DNA of 64,000 nucleotides from an uncultured Allomuricauda sp. (GTDB taxonomy: Bacteria; Bacteroidota; Bacteroidia; Flavobacteriales; Flavobacteriaceae). The stretch covers positions 124,001 through 188,000 of the forward strand of contig NZ_CANMPQ010000004.1 of the NCBI RefSeq assembly GCF_947499695.1, in the 5' to 3' direction. The notes under the pieces are model-generated. The model saw only the letters and a list, made by a program, of their open reading frames with translations. It had not been told where the DNA came from and searched no databases. Shown here piece after piece: positions 17,832-25,603 of this stretch. Each line of letters starts with the position of its first letter. The first letter of the stretch is position 1. The translations under genes and the position numbers were made by a program.

Positions 17832-18800
17832 ATGTCAGTATTAGTCTATACCGAATCAGATAAAGGAAAATTTAAAAAGAATGCTTTGGAAGTGGCTTCC
17901 TATGCGCACAAAGTTGCCCAGGAAGTTGGTGGAAGTGTAACCGCTGTTACCATTAATGCCGAGGATGATGCCTCTTTGGGCAATTATGGAGTATCCAAAG
18001 TACTGAAAGTCTCCAATAACCAATTGGACACATTTAACGCCAAAGCGTATGCTAACGTTTTGACCCAAGCCGCCCAGGCTGAAGATGCAAAAGTCATTAT
18101 TGTAAGTTCAAGTGCCGACACCAAATTTTTGGCACCAATTTTAGCGGCCAAGTTGGGTGCGGGTTATGTTCCCAATGTAGTGGCAGCGCCAGAAGGTACC
18201 TCTCCATTTACTGTAAAGAGAACCGCTTTTAGTAACAAAGGCTTTGCCTATACCGAAATCAGCTCAGATATTAAAATTGTTGGAGTATCGAATAATGCCT
18301 ATGGAATCCATGAAAATGGAGGTTCAGCTTCTGTTGAGGATTTTAGTCCTTCACTTTCCGATGCCGATTTTGCTGTAAAATCAGTAGAAGTCGACAAAGT
18401 AGTTGGAAAGGCAACTATTGCCGATGCAGATATCGTAGTTTCCGGAGGTCGTGGCCTTAAAGGCCCAGAAAATTGGGGTATGGTCGAGGAATTGGCCGAT
18501 ATTTTAGGAGCGGCCACCGCTTGTTCCAAGCCCGTTTCCGATTTGGGATGGCGCCCACATGGTGAGCACGTTGGACAGACCGGAAAGCCCGTTGCAAGTA
18601 ACCTTTACATTGCAATCGGTATTTCGGGAGCTATACAACATTTGGCTGGGGTAAGTTCCTCAAAAACCAAAGTAGTGATCAATAATGACCCAGAAGCTCC
18701 CTTCTTTAAGGCTGCGGATTATGGAATCGTTGGAGATGCCTTTGAAGTGGTCCCAAAACTCATCGAAAAATTAAAAGAATTTAAAGCCCAAAACGCTTAA
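17832..18800 (+). CDS. etfA: electron transfer flavoprotein alpha subunit
   Basis: A 322-residue ETF alpha (FixB) subunit, which holds the FAD. The N-terminal half has the ETF fold (MSVLVYTESDKGKFKK...); the C-terminal FAD domain shows VVSGGRGLKGPENWGMVEELA, the Arg-containing segment SDLGWRPHGEHVGQTGK and YIAIGISGAIQHLAGVSSSK, all family hallmarks, then NNDPEAPFFKAADYGIVGD. Length is normal. It is co-transcribed with etfB and closed by a strong terminator at 18828-18872. Confidence 0.96.
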   Translation: MSVLVYTESDKGKFKKNALEVASYAHKVAQEVGGSVTAVTINAEDDASLGNYGVSKVLKVSNNQLDTFNAKAYANVLTQAAQAEDAKVIIVSSSADTKFLAPILAAKLGAGYVPNVVAAPEGTSPFTVKRTAFSNKGFAYTEISSDIKIVGVSNNAYGIHENGGSASVEDFSPSLSDADFAVKSVEVDKVVGKATIADADIVVSGGRGLKGPENWGMVEELADILGAATACSKPVSDLGWRPHGEHVGQTGKPVASNLYIAIGISGAIQHLAGVSSSKTKVVINNDPEAPFFKAADYGIVGDAFEVVPKLIEKLKEFKAQNA

Positions 18801-18827
18801 ATTTTGTTAATTTGCCCTTTGCAAGGG

Positions 18828-18872
18828 GCTGTTCAGATAACTGGTATCGCCACTTATTTGAACAGCTTTTTT
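18828..18872 (+). terminator. intrinsic terminator of etfBA
   Basis: A long hairpin: GCTGTTCA (18828-18835) pairs with TGAACAGC (18859-18866), and the inner ATAA.TGG / CCA.TTAT extends it with single mismatches. It is followed directly by TTTTTT (18867-18872). Confidence 0.92.
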
Positions 18873-18890
18873 GCGTTTTAGGAAGAACTT

Positions 18891-19523
18891 ATGAGTTTAG
18901 TACGGTTAAAAATAAAGGGGATTTCATACAGCCAGACACAAAATGGTGCCTACGCCCTTATTTTGAATGAAGTTGAAGGAGACAGAAAACTTCCCATTGT
19001 AATAGGTGCCTTTGAGGCACAATCCATAGCCATTGCACTTGAAAAAGAGATAAAACCACCAAGGCCACTTACCCACGACTTGTTCAAAAACTTTTCGGAC
19101 AGGTTCGAGATTGTGGTCAAGCAGGTCATCATCCATAAATTGGTTGATGGTGTTTTCTATTCCAGCATTATCTGCGAGCGGGATAAAGCGGAAGAAATTA
19201 TCGATGCAAGAACCAGTGACGCCATTGCATTGGCGTTGCGTTTCAACGCACCTATTTTTACGTACAAAACTATCTTGGACAAAGCAGGTATCTTCTTAAA
19301 GTTTTCCAACAAAGAGGATGAGGAAAATGAAGACGATGATAGTATTGTAGTGGATGAAATTCTTCAAGAAGGGGAAACCGTGGAAATTGAGTCAGGAGCC
19401 TCGTCGCAAGGGTATCGAGAAATGACTTTGGAAGAACTCCATAAAGAATTGGACAAAGCAGTTGCCAACGAAGACTACGAAAAGGCTGCCAAACTACGGG
19501 ACGAAATCTCCAAGCGTAAATAA
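18891..19523 (+). CDS. bifunctional nuclease (BFN/DUF151) with UVR motif
   Basis: A 210-residue cytosolic protein with an N-terminal BFN/DUF151 domain (residues ~1-135: SLVRLKIKGISYSQTQNGAYALIL, LPIVIGAFEAQSIAIALE, RTSDAIALALRFNAPIF) and a C-terminal UVR-type motif (MTLEELHKELDKAVANEDYEKAAKLRDEI compressed in the last 35 residues), joined by an acidic linker. BFN proteins have been described as having DNase and RNase activity in plants and structurally in Thermotoga; the bacterial role is unsettled. It is 9 nt upstream of the nucleoside permease gene, and the pair is likely an operon, which hints at a nucleic-acid or nucleoside link. Confidence 0.9.
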   Translation: MSLVRLKIKGISYSQTQNGAYALILNEVEGDRKLPIVIGAFEAQSIAIALEKEIKPPRPLTHDLFKNFSDRFEIVVKQVIIHKLVDGVFYSSIICERDKAEEIIDARTSDAIALALRFNAPIFTYKTILDKAGIFLKFSNKEDEENEDDDSIVVDEILQEGETVEIESGASSQGYREMTLEELHKELDKAVANEDYEKAAKLRDEISKRK

Positions 19524-19532
19524 ACCAACTAC

Positions 19533-20996
19533 ATGCCGAACAAAACCAGAAGTTTACTCATACTTTTATTATTTACTTGTGCAGTCACTTTTGGTCAGAA
19601 CGCACTTCCAACGGATTCGCTAAATCTTGCTGTTGAAACCTCGGTCATTGATGACATAGCACCTCAACAAACACCTGAGTTGATTCCAAATCAAGGATTC
19701 TCCATAAACAGTCTTTGGCGCGGGGCCTTGGGTATGGCAGTATTGATATTAATATCCTTTCTTTTCAGCTCAAACCGAAGAGCCATTAATTGGAGGACGG
19801 TTGGAATAGGACTTTCGCTGCAGCTACTAATTGCCATTGGAGTACTTAAGGTTCCTTTTATAAAATTGGTGTTTGAAAAAATTGGACAGGTCTTTGTCAG
19901 CATCCTGGATTTCACACGAGCTGGGAGTAAATTTTTATTTGAAGGCCTAGTCGTTGACATGGATACCTTTGGATTCATTTTTGCTTTTCAGGTATTGCCC
20001 ACTATTATTTTCTTTTCTGCTTTGACATCCGTGCTCTTCTATATGGGAGTGATTCAAAAAGTGGTAAGAGCCCTGGCTTGGCTATTGACTAAATCTTTAG
20101 GCATTTCAGGAGCAGAAAGTCTTTCCATTGCGGGAAACATCTTTTTGGGGCAGACCGAAGCACCTCTTCTAATAAAGGCCTATTTGGAAAAGATGAACAA
20201 ATCGGAAATCCTTTTGGTGATGATTGGGGGAATGGCCACCGTGGCCGGAGCTGTTTTGGCTGCCTATATTGGGTTTTTGGGAGGAGATGACCCTGCATTG
20301 CGTTTAGTTTTTGCAAAACATTTGTTGGCCGCATCCGTGATGGCCGCTCCGGGAGCCATCGTGATTTCTAAAATTTTGTACCCCCAAACCGAAAAAGTAA
20401 ATACTGACGTAAAAGTATCCACAGAAAAAATTGGCTCCAATATTTTGGATGCCATTGCCAACGGAACCACTGAAGGACTCAAATTGGCAATGAACGTAGG
20501 GGCCATGCTTTTGGTTTTTGTTGCATTTATTGCAATGATTAATGGAATTTTGGGTTGGGTTGGCGATGTCACAACTTTCAATGAATGGATTGCTATAAAT
20601 TCTCCATATGATAGTTTTTCCCTTGAATCGATTCTTGGAACCGTCTTCGCTCCTTTGATGTGGTTGATCGGCGTTTCTGGTGACGATGTAATGCTAATGG
20701 GGCAACTTTTAGGTATTAAACTGGCCGCTAGCGAGTTTATCGGCTATATTCAGCTTGCCGAACTCAAAAACATGGGCAACAGTCTTCATTTCACCTATAA
20801 TAAATCCGTGATTATGGCTACCTACATGCTCTGTGGATTTGCAAATTTTGCTTCTATCGGAATCCAAATCGGCGGTATCGGTTCTTTGGCGCCAGGACAA
20901 CGTAAAACTTTATCTGAATTCGGCATGAAGGCCGTTTTAGGTGGATCTTTAGCTTCACTACTTTCAGCTACTATTGCCGGGATGATTTTAGGATAA
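19533..20996 (+). CDS. concentrative nucleoside transporter (NupC/CNT family)
   Basis: A 487-residue CNT-family permease that imports nucleosides with H+ or Na+. The conserved core is present: GAESLSIAGNIFLGQTEAPLLIKAYLEKMNKSE (HP1/TM4 area), and the late motifs GVSGDDVMLMGQLLG and MLCGFANFASIGIQIGGIGSLAP. It has an N-terminal extension: a cleavable-looking signal peptide (LLILLLFTCAVTFGQ, residues 8-22) and a ~40-residue polar stretch before the first core helix, as in other Bacteroidota CNTs. Co-transcribed with the BFN gene 9 nt upstream. It supplies substrates that the deoxynucleoside kinase at 3277 could trap. Confidence 0.93.
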   Translation: MPNKTRSLLILLLFTCAVTFGQNALPTDSLNLAVETSVIDDIAPQQTPELIPNQGFSINSLWRGALGMAVLILISFLFSSNRRAINWRTVGIGLSLQLLIAIGVLKVPFIKLVFEKIGQVFVSILDFTRAGSKFLFEGLVVDMDTFGFIFAFQVLPTIIFFSALTSVLFYMGVIQKVVRALAWLLTKSLGISGAESLSIAGNIFLGQTEAPLLIKAYLEKMNKSEILLVMIGGMATVAGAVLAAYIGFLGGDDPALRLVFAKHLLAASVMAAPGAIVISKILYPQTEKVNTDVKVSTEKIGSNILDAIANGTTEGLKLAMNVGAMLLVFVAFIAMINGILGWVGDVTTFNEWIAINSPYDSFSLESILGTVFAPLMWLIGVSGDDVMLMGQLLGIKLAASEFIGYIQLAELKNMGNSLHFTYNKSVIMATYMLCGFANFASIGIQIGGIGSLAPGQRKTLSEFGMKAVLGGSLASLLSATIAGMILG

Positions 20997-20998
20997 TA

Positions 20999-21021
20999 GG
21001 GTAAAAGGAGGAAGGTTAAAG
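20999..21021. repeat. left flank of S23 gene, imperfect inverted repeat with 21461-21476
   Basis: GGGTAAAAGGAGGAAGGTTAAAG, shortened, matches the reverse complement of the right flank (GGGTGGAGGGTTAAAG) apart from two small insertions. Part of it also forms a local hairpin GGTTAAA-G-TTTAACC (21014-21028). The two flanks bracket the S23-like gene. Confidence 0.4.
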
Positions 21022-21078
21022 TTTAACCTCCGAAATAAACTTATAAAATCAACCTCGAGATTTTAAAAGGTGTATACC

Positions 21079-21438
21079 ATGAGAAATTTTCGAGAGTTGG
21101 AAATCTGGAAAGAGGCCAGAAAATTAGTAAAGGAAGTTTACTATGTCACCTCCAAACTACCTGAAACCGAAAAGTACGGACTAGTTTCACAAATCAACAG
21201 ATGTGTTGTTTCCATTCCGGCTAATATTGCGGAAGGCTCTAGTAAGTTTTCGCAAAAGGATTTTGTTCGTTTTTTACAGATTAGCTTAGGTTCAGCATTT
21301 GAGCTTGAAACGCATATCATTTTATGTCAAGATTTGAAATTCATTTCCACCGAGCAATCCGTCCCACTACTTCAAAAAATTCAACGGCTGCAAAAACGAA
21401 TCACTGCACTTATAAAGTATAACAAACAAAACCATTAA
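21079..21438 (+). CDS. four-helix-bundle protein of the S23/23S rRNA intervening-sequence family
   Basis: A 119-residue member of the S23 (IVP) family: start MRNFRELEIWKEARKL, then SQINRCVVSIPANIAEGSSKFS and FLQISLGSAFELETHI, all typical. The ATG at 21079 is preferred over the GTG at 21070. Proteins of this family were first found inside intervening sequences of 23S rRNA genes and form homopentameric helical bundles; many, as here, stand alone and have no settled function. The gene lies between nupC and thyA, is bracketed by imperfect inverted T/C-rich flanks and is followed by a degenerate TTTAACC-type repeat tract, as if inserted as a cassette. Confidence 0.9.
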   Translation: MRNFRELEIWKEARKLVKEVYYVTSKLPETEKYGLVSQINRCVVSIPANIAEGSSKFSQKDFVRFLQISLGSAFELETHIILCQDLKFISTEQSVPLLQKIQRLQKRITALIKYNKQNH

Positions 21439-21439
21439 A

Positions 21440-21572
21440 CTTTTACCCTTAACCTTTAATCTTTAACCCTCCACCCAAAAACCCTTCACCTCCATTTCGT
21501 TAATAAAATCTAATAAATCACAACCCTTCACCTTTTACCTTTCCCCCTTTACCTATTATCTTTAACCCCACT
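21440..21572 (+). repeat. degenerate pyrimidine-rich repeat tract before thyA
   Basis: About 130 bp of imperfect repeats of the form CTTTAACC, CCCTTCACC, CTTTTACC, with strong strand asymmetry (almost no G). The right S23 flank (21461-21476) lies in it. A 15-bp block CCTTCACCTTTTACC (21525-21539) recurs exactly at 24691-24705. TATCTTTA at its end may be the thyA -7 element. Confidence 0.6.
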
Positions 21573-22397
21573 ATGAAACAATACCACGACTTACTAAAAC
21601 ACGTATTGGAACACGGAAACCAAAAGGGCGATCGTACCGGAACTGGAACAAAAAGTGTCTTTGGCTACCAGATGCGCTTTGATCTTTCCGAAGGATTTCC
21701 CATGGTGACCACCAAAAAATTACACTTAAAATCCATTGTGCATGAACTGCTGTGGTTTTTAAAAGGTGATACCAATGTAGGCTACTTGCAGGAGAACGGC
21801 GTCCGTATTTGGAACGAATGGGCTGATGAAAATGGAGATTTGGGGCCAGTGTACGGACACCAATGGCGCAATTGGAACAGTGAGGAGATCGATCAGATAA
21901 AAGAAGTGATCGAAACTTTAAAAAACAACCCCAATAGTCGAAGAATGTTGGTTTCTGCCTGGAACCCCAGTGTACTGCCAGACACTTCCGTGTCTTTTGG
22001 TGAGAATGTGGCCAACGGAAAGGCGGCCTTACCCCCGTGCCATGCCTTTTTCCAGTTTTATGTGGCCGATGGTAAACTCTCTTGCCAGCTCTACCAACGT
22101 AGTGCTGACATATTTTTAGGTGTGCCCTTTAACATTGCCTCCTACGCCCTGTTTACGATGATGATGGCCCAGGTGTGCGGCTATCAGCCCGGGGATTTTA
22201 TACACACCTTTGGTGATGCCCATATTTACGACAACCATATGGAACAGGTGGAGCTGCAACTGAGTCGTAACCCTCGCCCATTGCCCACCATGCGGTTAAA
22301 CCCCAGCGTACAAAACATTTTTGACTTTACTTTTGATGATTTTGAGTTGTTAAACTACGACCCACACCCCCACATTAAAGGGGTTGTTGCCGTGTAA
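21573..22397 (+). CDS. thyA: thymidylate synthase
   Basis: A 274-residue ThyA, which methylates dUMP to dTMP with methylene-tetrahydrofolate, yielding dihydrofolate. The catalytic Cys156 lies in [10 protein letters not shown]; other invariant segments are [54 protein letters not shown] and [15 protein letters not shown]. It is about ten residues longer than the E. coli enzyme because of a small insertion before the catalytic loop ([11 protein letters not shown]). The DHFR that would recycle its product is encoded at 36645. Its upstream region is the pyrimidine-rich repeat tract. Confidence 0.97.
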   Translation: MKQYHDLLKHVLEHGNQKGDRTGTGTKSVFGYQMRFDLSEGFPMVTTKKLHLKSIVHELLWFLKGDTNVGYLQENGVRIWNEWADENGDLGPVYGHQWRNWNSEEIDQIKEVIETLKNNPNSRRMLVSAWNPSVLPDTSVSFGENVANGKAALPPCHAFFQFYVADGKLSCQLYQRSADIFLGVPFNIASYALFTMMMAQVCGYQPGDFIHTFGDAHIYDNHMEQVELQLSRNPRPLPTMRLNPSVQNIFDFTFDDFELLNYDPHPHIKGVVAV

Positions 22398-22488
22398 TCA
22401 CAAGATTGCGTATTTTATGCTGGCCAGTGTAGTTTCTAATTCCTCTAAAAATGGAAAACGAACTAGCACTTGATTAGATAGTTTTAAC

Positions 22489-22503
22489 ATAACGATTCGT
22501 TAT
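22489..22503. promoter_or_regulatory. palindrome just upstream of an AraC gene
   Basis: ATAACGA-T-TCGTTAT is a perfect inverted repeat with 7-bp arms that ends 3 nt before the ATG at 22507. It follows TAGTTTTA, a near -7 element, so it covers the likely transcription start and could serve for autoregulation. Confidence 0.45.
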
Positions 22504-22506
22504 CTC

Positions 22507-23301
22507 ATGCAATACGCACCATCCAAATGTCTTTCAAAATATATCAAACACTATCTTTTATTTAATATCACATCTAGTAACCTGAAAAAGTATCGGCATT
22601 TTGCAAATGGTCACCATGGCTTGGTTTTTATTTTAAAAAATAGTGAACTAATTTTACTAAATTCAAAGATAGAATTGCCGGAAACGTTTATTTTGGGACA
22701 GTTGTCGGAGAATCAAGAATTTCAATTCAAAGGAGTTGTTTCCGTTTTGATTGTATTGTTCCAGCCATCCGGTTTTTATGAATTAACCGGTATTCCAGGA
22801 AGTAAGTACATAAATAGCTTTGAAAATTCCAGTTTAATTTATGGCAATGAAATTTTGGAGCTCAAAGAACGTCTACAAGCATGCTCCGATTCGAGCATTA
22901 TGGTCAATTATTTGAATTCTTATTTTACCGAAAAAGCAAAAGGTCAGCAACATACCATGGCTGGTCTTGAAAATGCCATTGGCATAATTAATAATGAAAA
23001 GGGCAGGTTGACAGTAAAAAAGCTTTGTGCTAAAACCGGAATCACCGAGAGAAAGATCCAGAGATTGTTTTTAGAACAAATCGGTATCTCACCAAAGAAA
23101 TTCATTGGCAACATTAGATTCCATTCCTTTTTAAGACAATTAAGAAATGAAGGTAATTTCTCTTCATTGACCAAATTAAGTCTTGACGCCGGTTACTATG
23201 ACCAAGCACATTTAATAAGGGAATTCAGAAAAATAGTCGGCATTGCTCCCACAGAATATCTGAAAACATCACGTCTTGCTGTAAATCTCTTTGAGATATA
23301 G
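22507..23301 (+). CDS. AraC-family transcriptional regulator
   Basis: A 264-residue soluble regulator with an N-terminal cupin-like sensing region (MQYAPSKCLSKYIKHYLLF; residues 1-140, DUF6597-like) and a C-terminal AraC helix-turn-helix domain (LTVKKLCAKTGITERKIQRLF, then LSLDAGYYDQAHLIREFRKIVGIAPTEY). It is 71 nt upstream of a nitrilase-family gene on the same strand, which is the best candidate target or operon partner. The palindrome overlapping its start region suggests autoregulation. Ligand unknown. Confidence 0.88.
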   Translation: MQYAPSKCLSKYIKHYLLFNITSSNLKKYRHFANGHHGLVFILKNSELILLNSKIELPETFILGQLSENQEFQFKGVVSVLIVLFQPSGFYELTGIPGSKYINSFENSSLIYGNEILELKERLQACSDSSIMVNYLNSYFTEKAKGQQHTMAGLENAIGIINNEKGRLTVKKLCAKTGITERKIQRLFLEQIGISPKKFIGNIRFHSFLRQLRNEGNFSSLTKLSLDAGYYDQAHLIREFRKIVGIAPTEYLKTSRLAVNLFEI

Positions 23302-23372
23302 CACATCCATGTCGGGTTTGTACAATTTTTATCCCTTAAGGATTGATAGTTTTATCTTTTATCACTTATATC

Positions 23373-24320
23373 ATGGATGAACTAAATATAGCAGTAGCCC
23401 AATTTCAACCTAAAGATGGAGATAAGGCTTACAACCTAGCGGTAATCGAGAATTTAACAAGAAAAGCAAAAAGTAGAGGAGCTGATGTGATTAGTTTTCA
23501 TGAAATGTCAATTACAGGTTACACTTTTACAAAAGATTTAAGTTATGACGAAATTGTCAATCTAGCCGAGTCAGTTCCTGCTGGGGAAAGCATTCAAGCA
23601 CTCATTAGAATTTCAAAAGAAAACGATATTGCCATCTTGGCCGGTTTGGTAGAAAAAGAAAATAAGGCGGTATTTAACACTTATGTTTGTGTGAGTCTAG
23701 GAGAAGTAGTGGCTAAATTTAGAAAACTGCATCCCTTTATAAATAGGCACATGTCAGCAGGCAATAAGTATGAAGTATTCAATCTAAAGGGTTGGAAATG
23801 TGGAATATTAATTTGCTATGACAACAATGTTATAGAAAATGTAAGGGCAACTGCAATATTGGGAGCAGAATTAATTTTTGCCCCCCATGTGACAGGCTGC
23901 ACTCCATCGGCAATGCCGGGAAGAGGTTATGTAGATGACAAATTTTGGAAAAACAGAGAAACAGATCCGGTTTCGCTGAGATTAGAATTTGAAGGTCCCA
24001 AAGGACGAGGATGGTTGATGCGTTGGTTGCCTGCAAGGGCATATGACAATGGTGTGTATTATGCATTTACCAATCCAATCGGATACGATGGCGAACACCT
24101 GAAAAATGGAAATTCGATGATTTTGGACCCATACGGAGAGGTTCTCACTGAAATAAAATCGTTTGAAGATGAAATCACAATAGCTAAAGTCACTAAGAAT
24201 AAAATTCCGCTTGCCGGCGGGTTCCGATATATGAATGCCCGAAGACCAGACTTATATAGAGATATAATTGGTAAAGAACATACTTCAAACTTTAAACCCA
24301 CTTGGATCAATGAAAAATAG
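23373..24320 (+). CDS. nitrilase-superfamily carbon-nitrogen hydrolase
   Basis: A 315-residue cytosolic amidase or nitrilase-like enzyme. The catalytic Glu-Lys-Cys triad is visible: Glu44 (SFHEMSITG), Lys118 (KFRKLHPF) and Cys148 (LICYDNNV). The start is the ATG at 23373 (MDELNIAVAQFQP); a TTG at 23343 only adds a poor extension. Family members hydrolyse nitriles, amides, carbamoyl groups or omega-amides; the substrate here is unknown. RGRGWLMRW-like and FTNPIGYDGEHLKNG segments near residues 210-250 may help place it in a subfamily. It follows an AraC regulator, suggesting inducible catabolism. Confidence 0.9.
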   Translation: MDELNIAVAQFQPKDGDKAYNLAVIENLTRKAKSRGADVISFHEMSITGYTFTKDLSYDEIVNLAESVPAGESIQALIRISKENDIAILAGLVEKENKAVFNTYVCVSLGEVVAKFRKLHPFINRHMSAGNKYEVFNLKGWKCGILICYDNNVIENVRATAILGAELIFAPHVTGCTPSAMPGRGYVDDKFWKNRETDPVSLRLEFEGPKGRGWLMRWLPARAYDNGVYYAFTNPIGYDGEHLKNGNSMILDPYGEVLTEIKSFEDEITIAKVTKNKIPLAGGFRYMNARRPDLYRDIIGKEHTSNFKPTWINEK

Positions 24321-24353
24321 TTTTCTGTTTTAACAACGATTGGGTATCTAGTT

Positions 24354-24623
24354 TTAACGGCCATCTAAAACATATCCTTTGTTCCTCAAAAACCTAGTGA
24401 TATCTCTGATTGCCGTGACCACCTGCTGTATTTCCATTTGAGAAAAGGCACCTTCCTCTAATTAAAACAACATTTCCACCCCCAAATCCAGAACATTGGC
24501 CATTTCGGTTGGGGTGCTATAACCTTCTTCAATAAGTTCTGCTAAATTTTCTAGTTGTTCTTTGCTCACCGGGTTTTCTCCTTCTACCCTTAACCCTTCC
24601 CAATCGAATCCAAAGATAATTCT
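24354..24623 (-). pseudogene. remnant of a small helical protein with an in-frame stop
   Basis: On the minus strand one frame stays protein-like for about 90 codons but is split by TAA at 24464-24462. The upstream part reads IIFGFDWEGLRVEGENPV then SKEQLENLAELIEEGYS and EMANVLDLGVEMLF; the downstream part reads LEEGAFSQMEIQQV then RDITRFLRNKGYVLDGR, with a normal stop at 24356-24354. The composition and amphipathic helical pattern continue across the stop, so a nonsense mutation in a small gene is likely. No good ATG is present; a GTG at 24569 could start a 35-codon peptide. I do not recognise the family. It is the only clear content of the 391-bp gap between the nitrilase and PhyH genes. Confidence 0.5.
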
Positions 24624-24690
24624 CTACTAATTGATAAGGGTCATAACAAATTGTGACTTTTGACTAACTTGCTGTAGTATAACTTTTAAT

Positions 24691-24705
24691 CCTTCACCTT
24701 TTACC
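24691..24705 (+). repeat. second copy of CCTTCACCTTTTACC
   Basis: Exact 15-bp match to 21525-21539, again directly upstream of a gene (PhyH, start 24712) and in a T/C-rich context that includes CTACCCTTAACCCTTCCC near 24583. It appears to be the same degenerate repeat family as the thyA upstream tract. Confidence 0.5.
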
Positions 24706-24711
24706 CAACTC

Positions 24712-25521
24712 ATGAATCTCGATATCCTCCAACAACCCTTCACCCTCACCCAAACACAAATCGATTTTTACCAACAAAATGCCTTTATAAAAATCAAGGA
24801 GGTATTGCCACCAGATGTTGTAGCACATATCAACACGGTAATATCAACCAAAGTGGACGAACTGAACACCCAAACCACCGCCCTTGAAGAACGAGACACT
24901 TATGGCAAAGCCTTTTTACAGATTTTCAATCTCTGGACCCAAGATGAGCAGATTAAGGAAATTATGTTCAGTAAACGATTGGCACAATTGGCGGCAGATC
25001 TTATGAAAGTGGATGGAGTTCGTATGTATCACGATCAAGCCCTTTTTAAAGAAGGTGGTGGGGGCATCACACCCTGGCATGCGGATCAATACTATTGGCC
25101 ACTGTCCAGTGACAATGTTATTACGGCTTGGATTCCGTTACAGGCTGTTCCTTCGGAAATGGGTCCGCTTGAATTTGCATCCGGCAGTCAAAACATATTA
25201 ACGGGAAGGGATTTATCCATCAGTGATGAAAGTGAAACCCTGATTGGTGAAAAATTACGACTGAGCGATTGCACTAAAGTTTCCGAACCTTTTGATATTG
25301 GAGAAATAAGTTTTCATTCCGGTTGGATTTTCCATAGGGCCGGTGCCAATACTACCAGCCAAACCCGAAAAGTGATGACCTGCATTTATATGGACAAGGA
25401 CATCACCCTAAAAAAACCCGAAAACGATGGCCAGGTCAATGACTGGGAAACTTGGTGCCCCGGAGTCAAAATCGGTTCAGTCATCAATTCGCATTTAAAT
25501 CCAATTCTTTTTGAGCGGTAG
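24712..25521 (+). CDS. phytanoyl-CoA dioxygenase (PhyH) family protein
   Basis: A 269-residue Fe(II)/2-oxoglutarate-dependent oxygenase of the PhyH family. The facial triad is His123 and Asp125 (TPWHADQYYW) with a distal histidine at 202 or 208 (SFHSGWIFHRAGAN); the following Arg (TSQTRKVMT) would bind 2-oxoglutarate. Segments ITAWIPLQAVPSEMGPLEFASGSQN are typical. Such enzymes hydroxylate fatty acyl groups, compatible solutes (ectoine) or secondary metabolites; the substrate here cannot be told, and no ect genes are near. It appears monocistronic. Confidence 0.9.
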   Translation: MNLDILQQPFTLTQTQIDFYQQNAFIKIKEVLPPDVVAHINTVISTKVDELNTQTTALEERDTYGKAFLQIFNLWTQDEQIKEIMFSKRLAQLAADLMKVDGVRMYHDQALFKEGGGGITPWHADQYYWPLSSDNVITAWIPLQAVPSEMGPLEFASGSQNILTGRDLSISDESETLIGEKLRLSDCTKVSEPFDIGEISFHSGWIFHRAGANTTSQTRKVMTCIYMDKDITLKKPENDGQVNDWETWCPGVKIGSVINSHLNPILFER

Positions 25522-25603
25522 GCGATTTCTAATTTGTTTTGATTTCATACGTGCATAGGCTATCTTGACCACCAATAGCCCCCGACTTAACCAAACATCA
25601 TTC

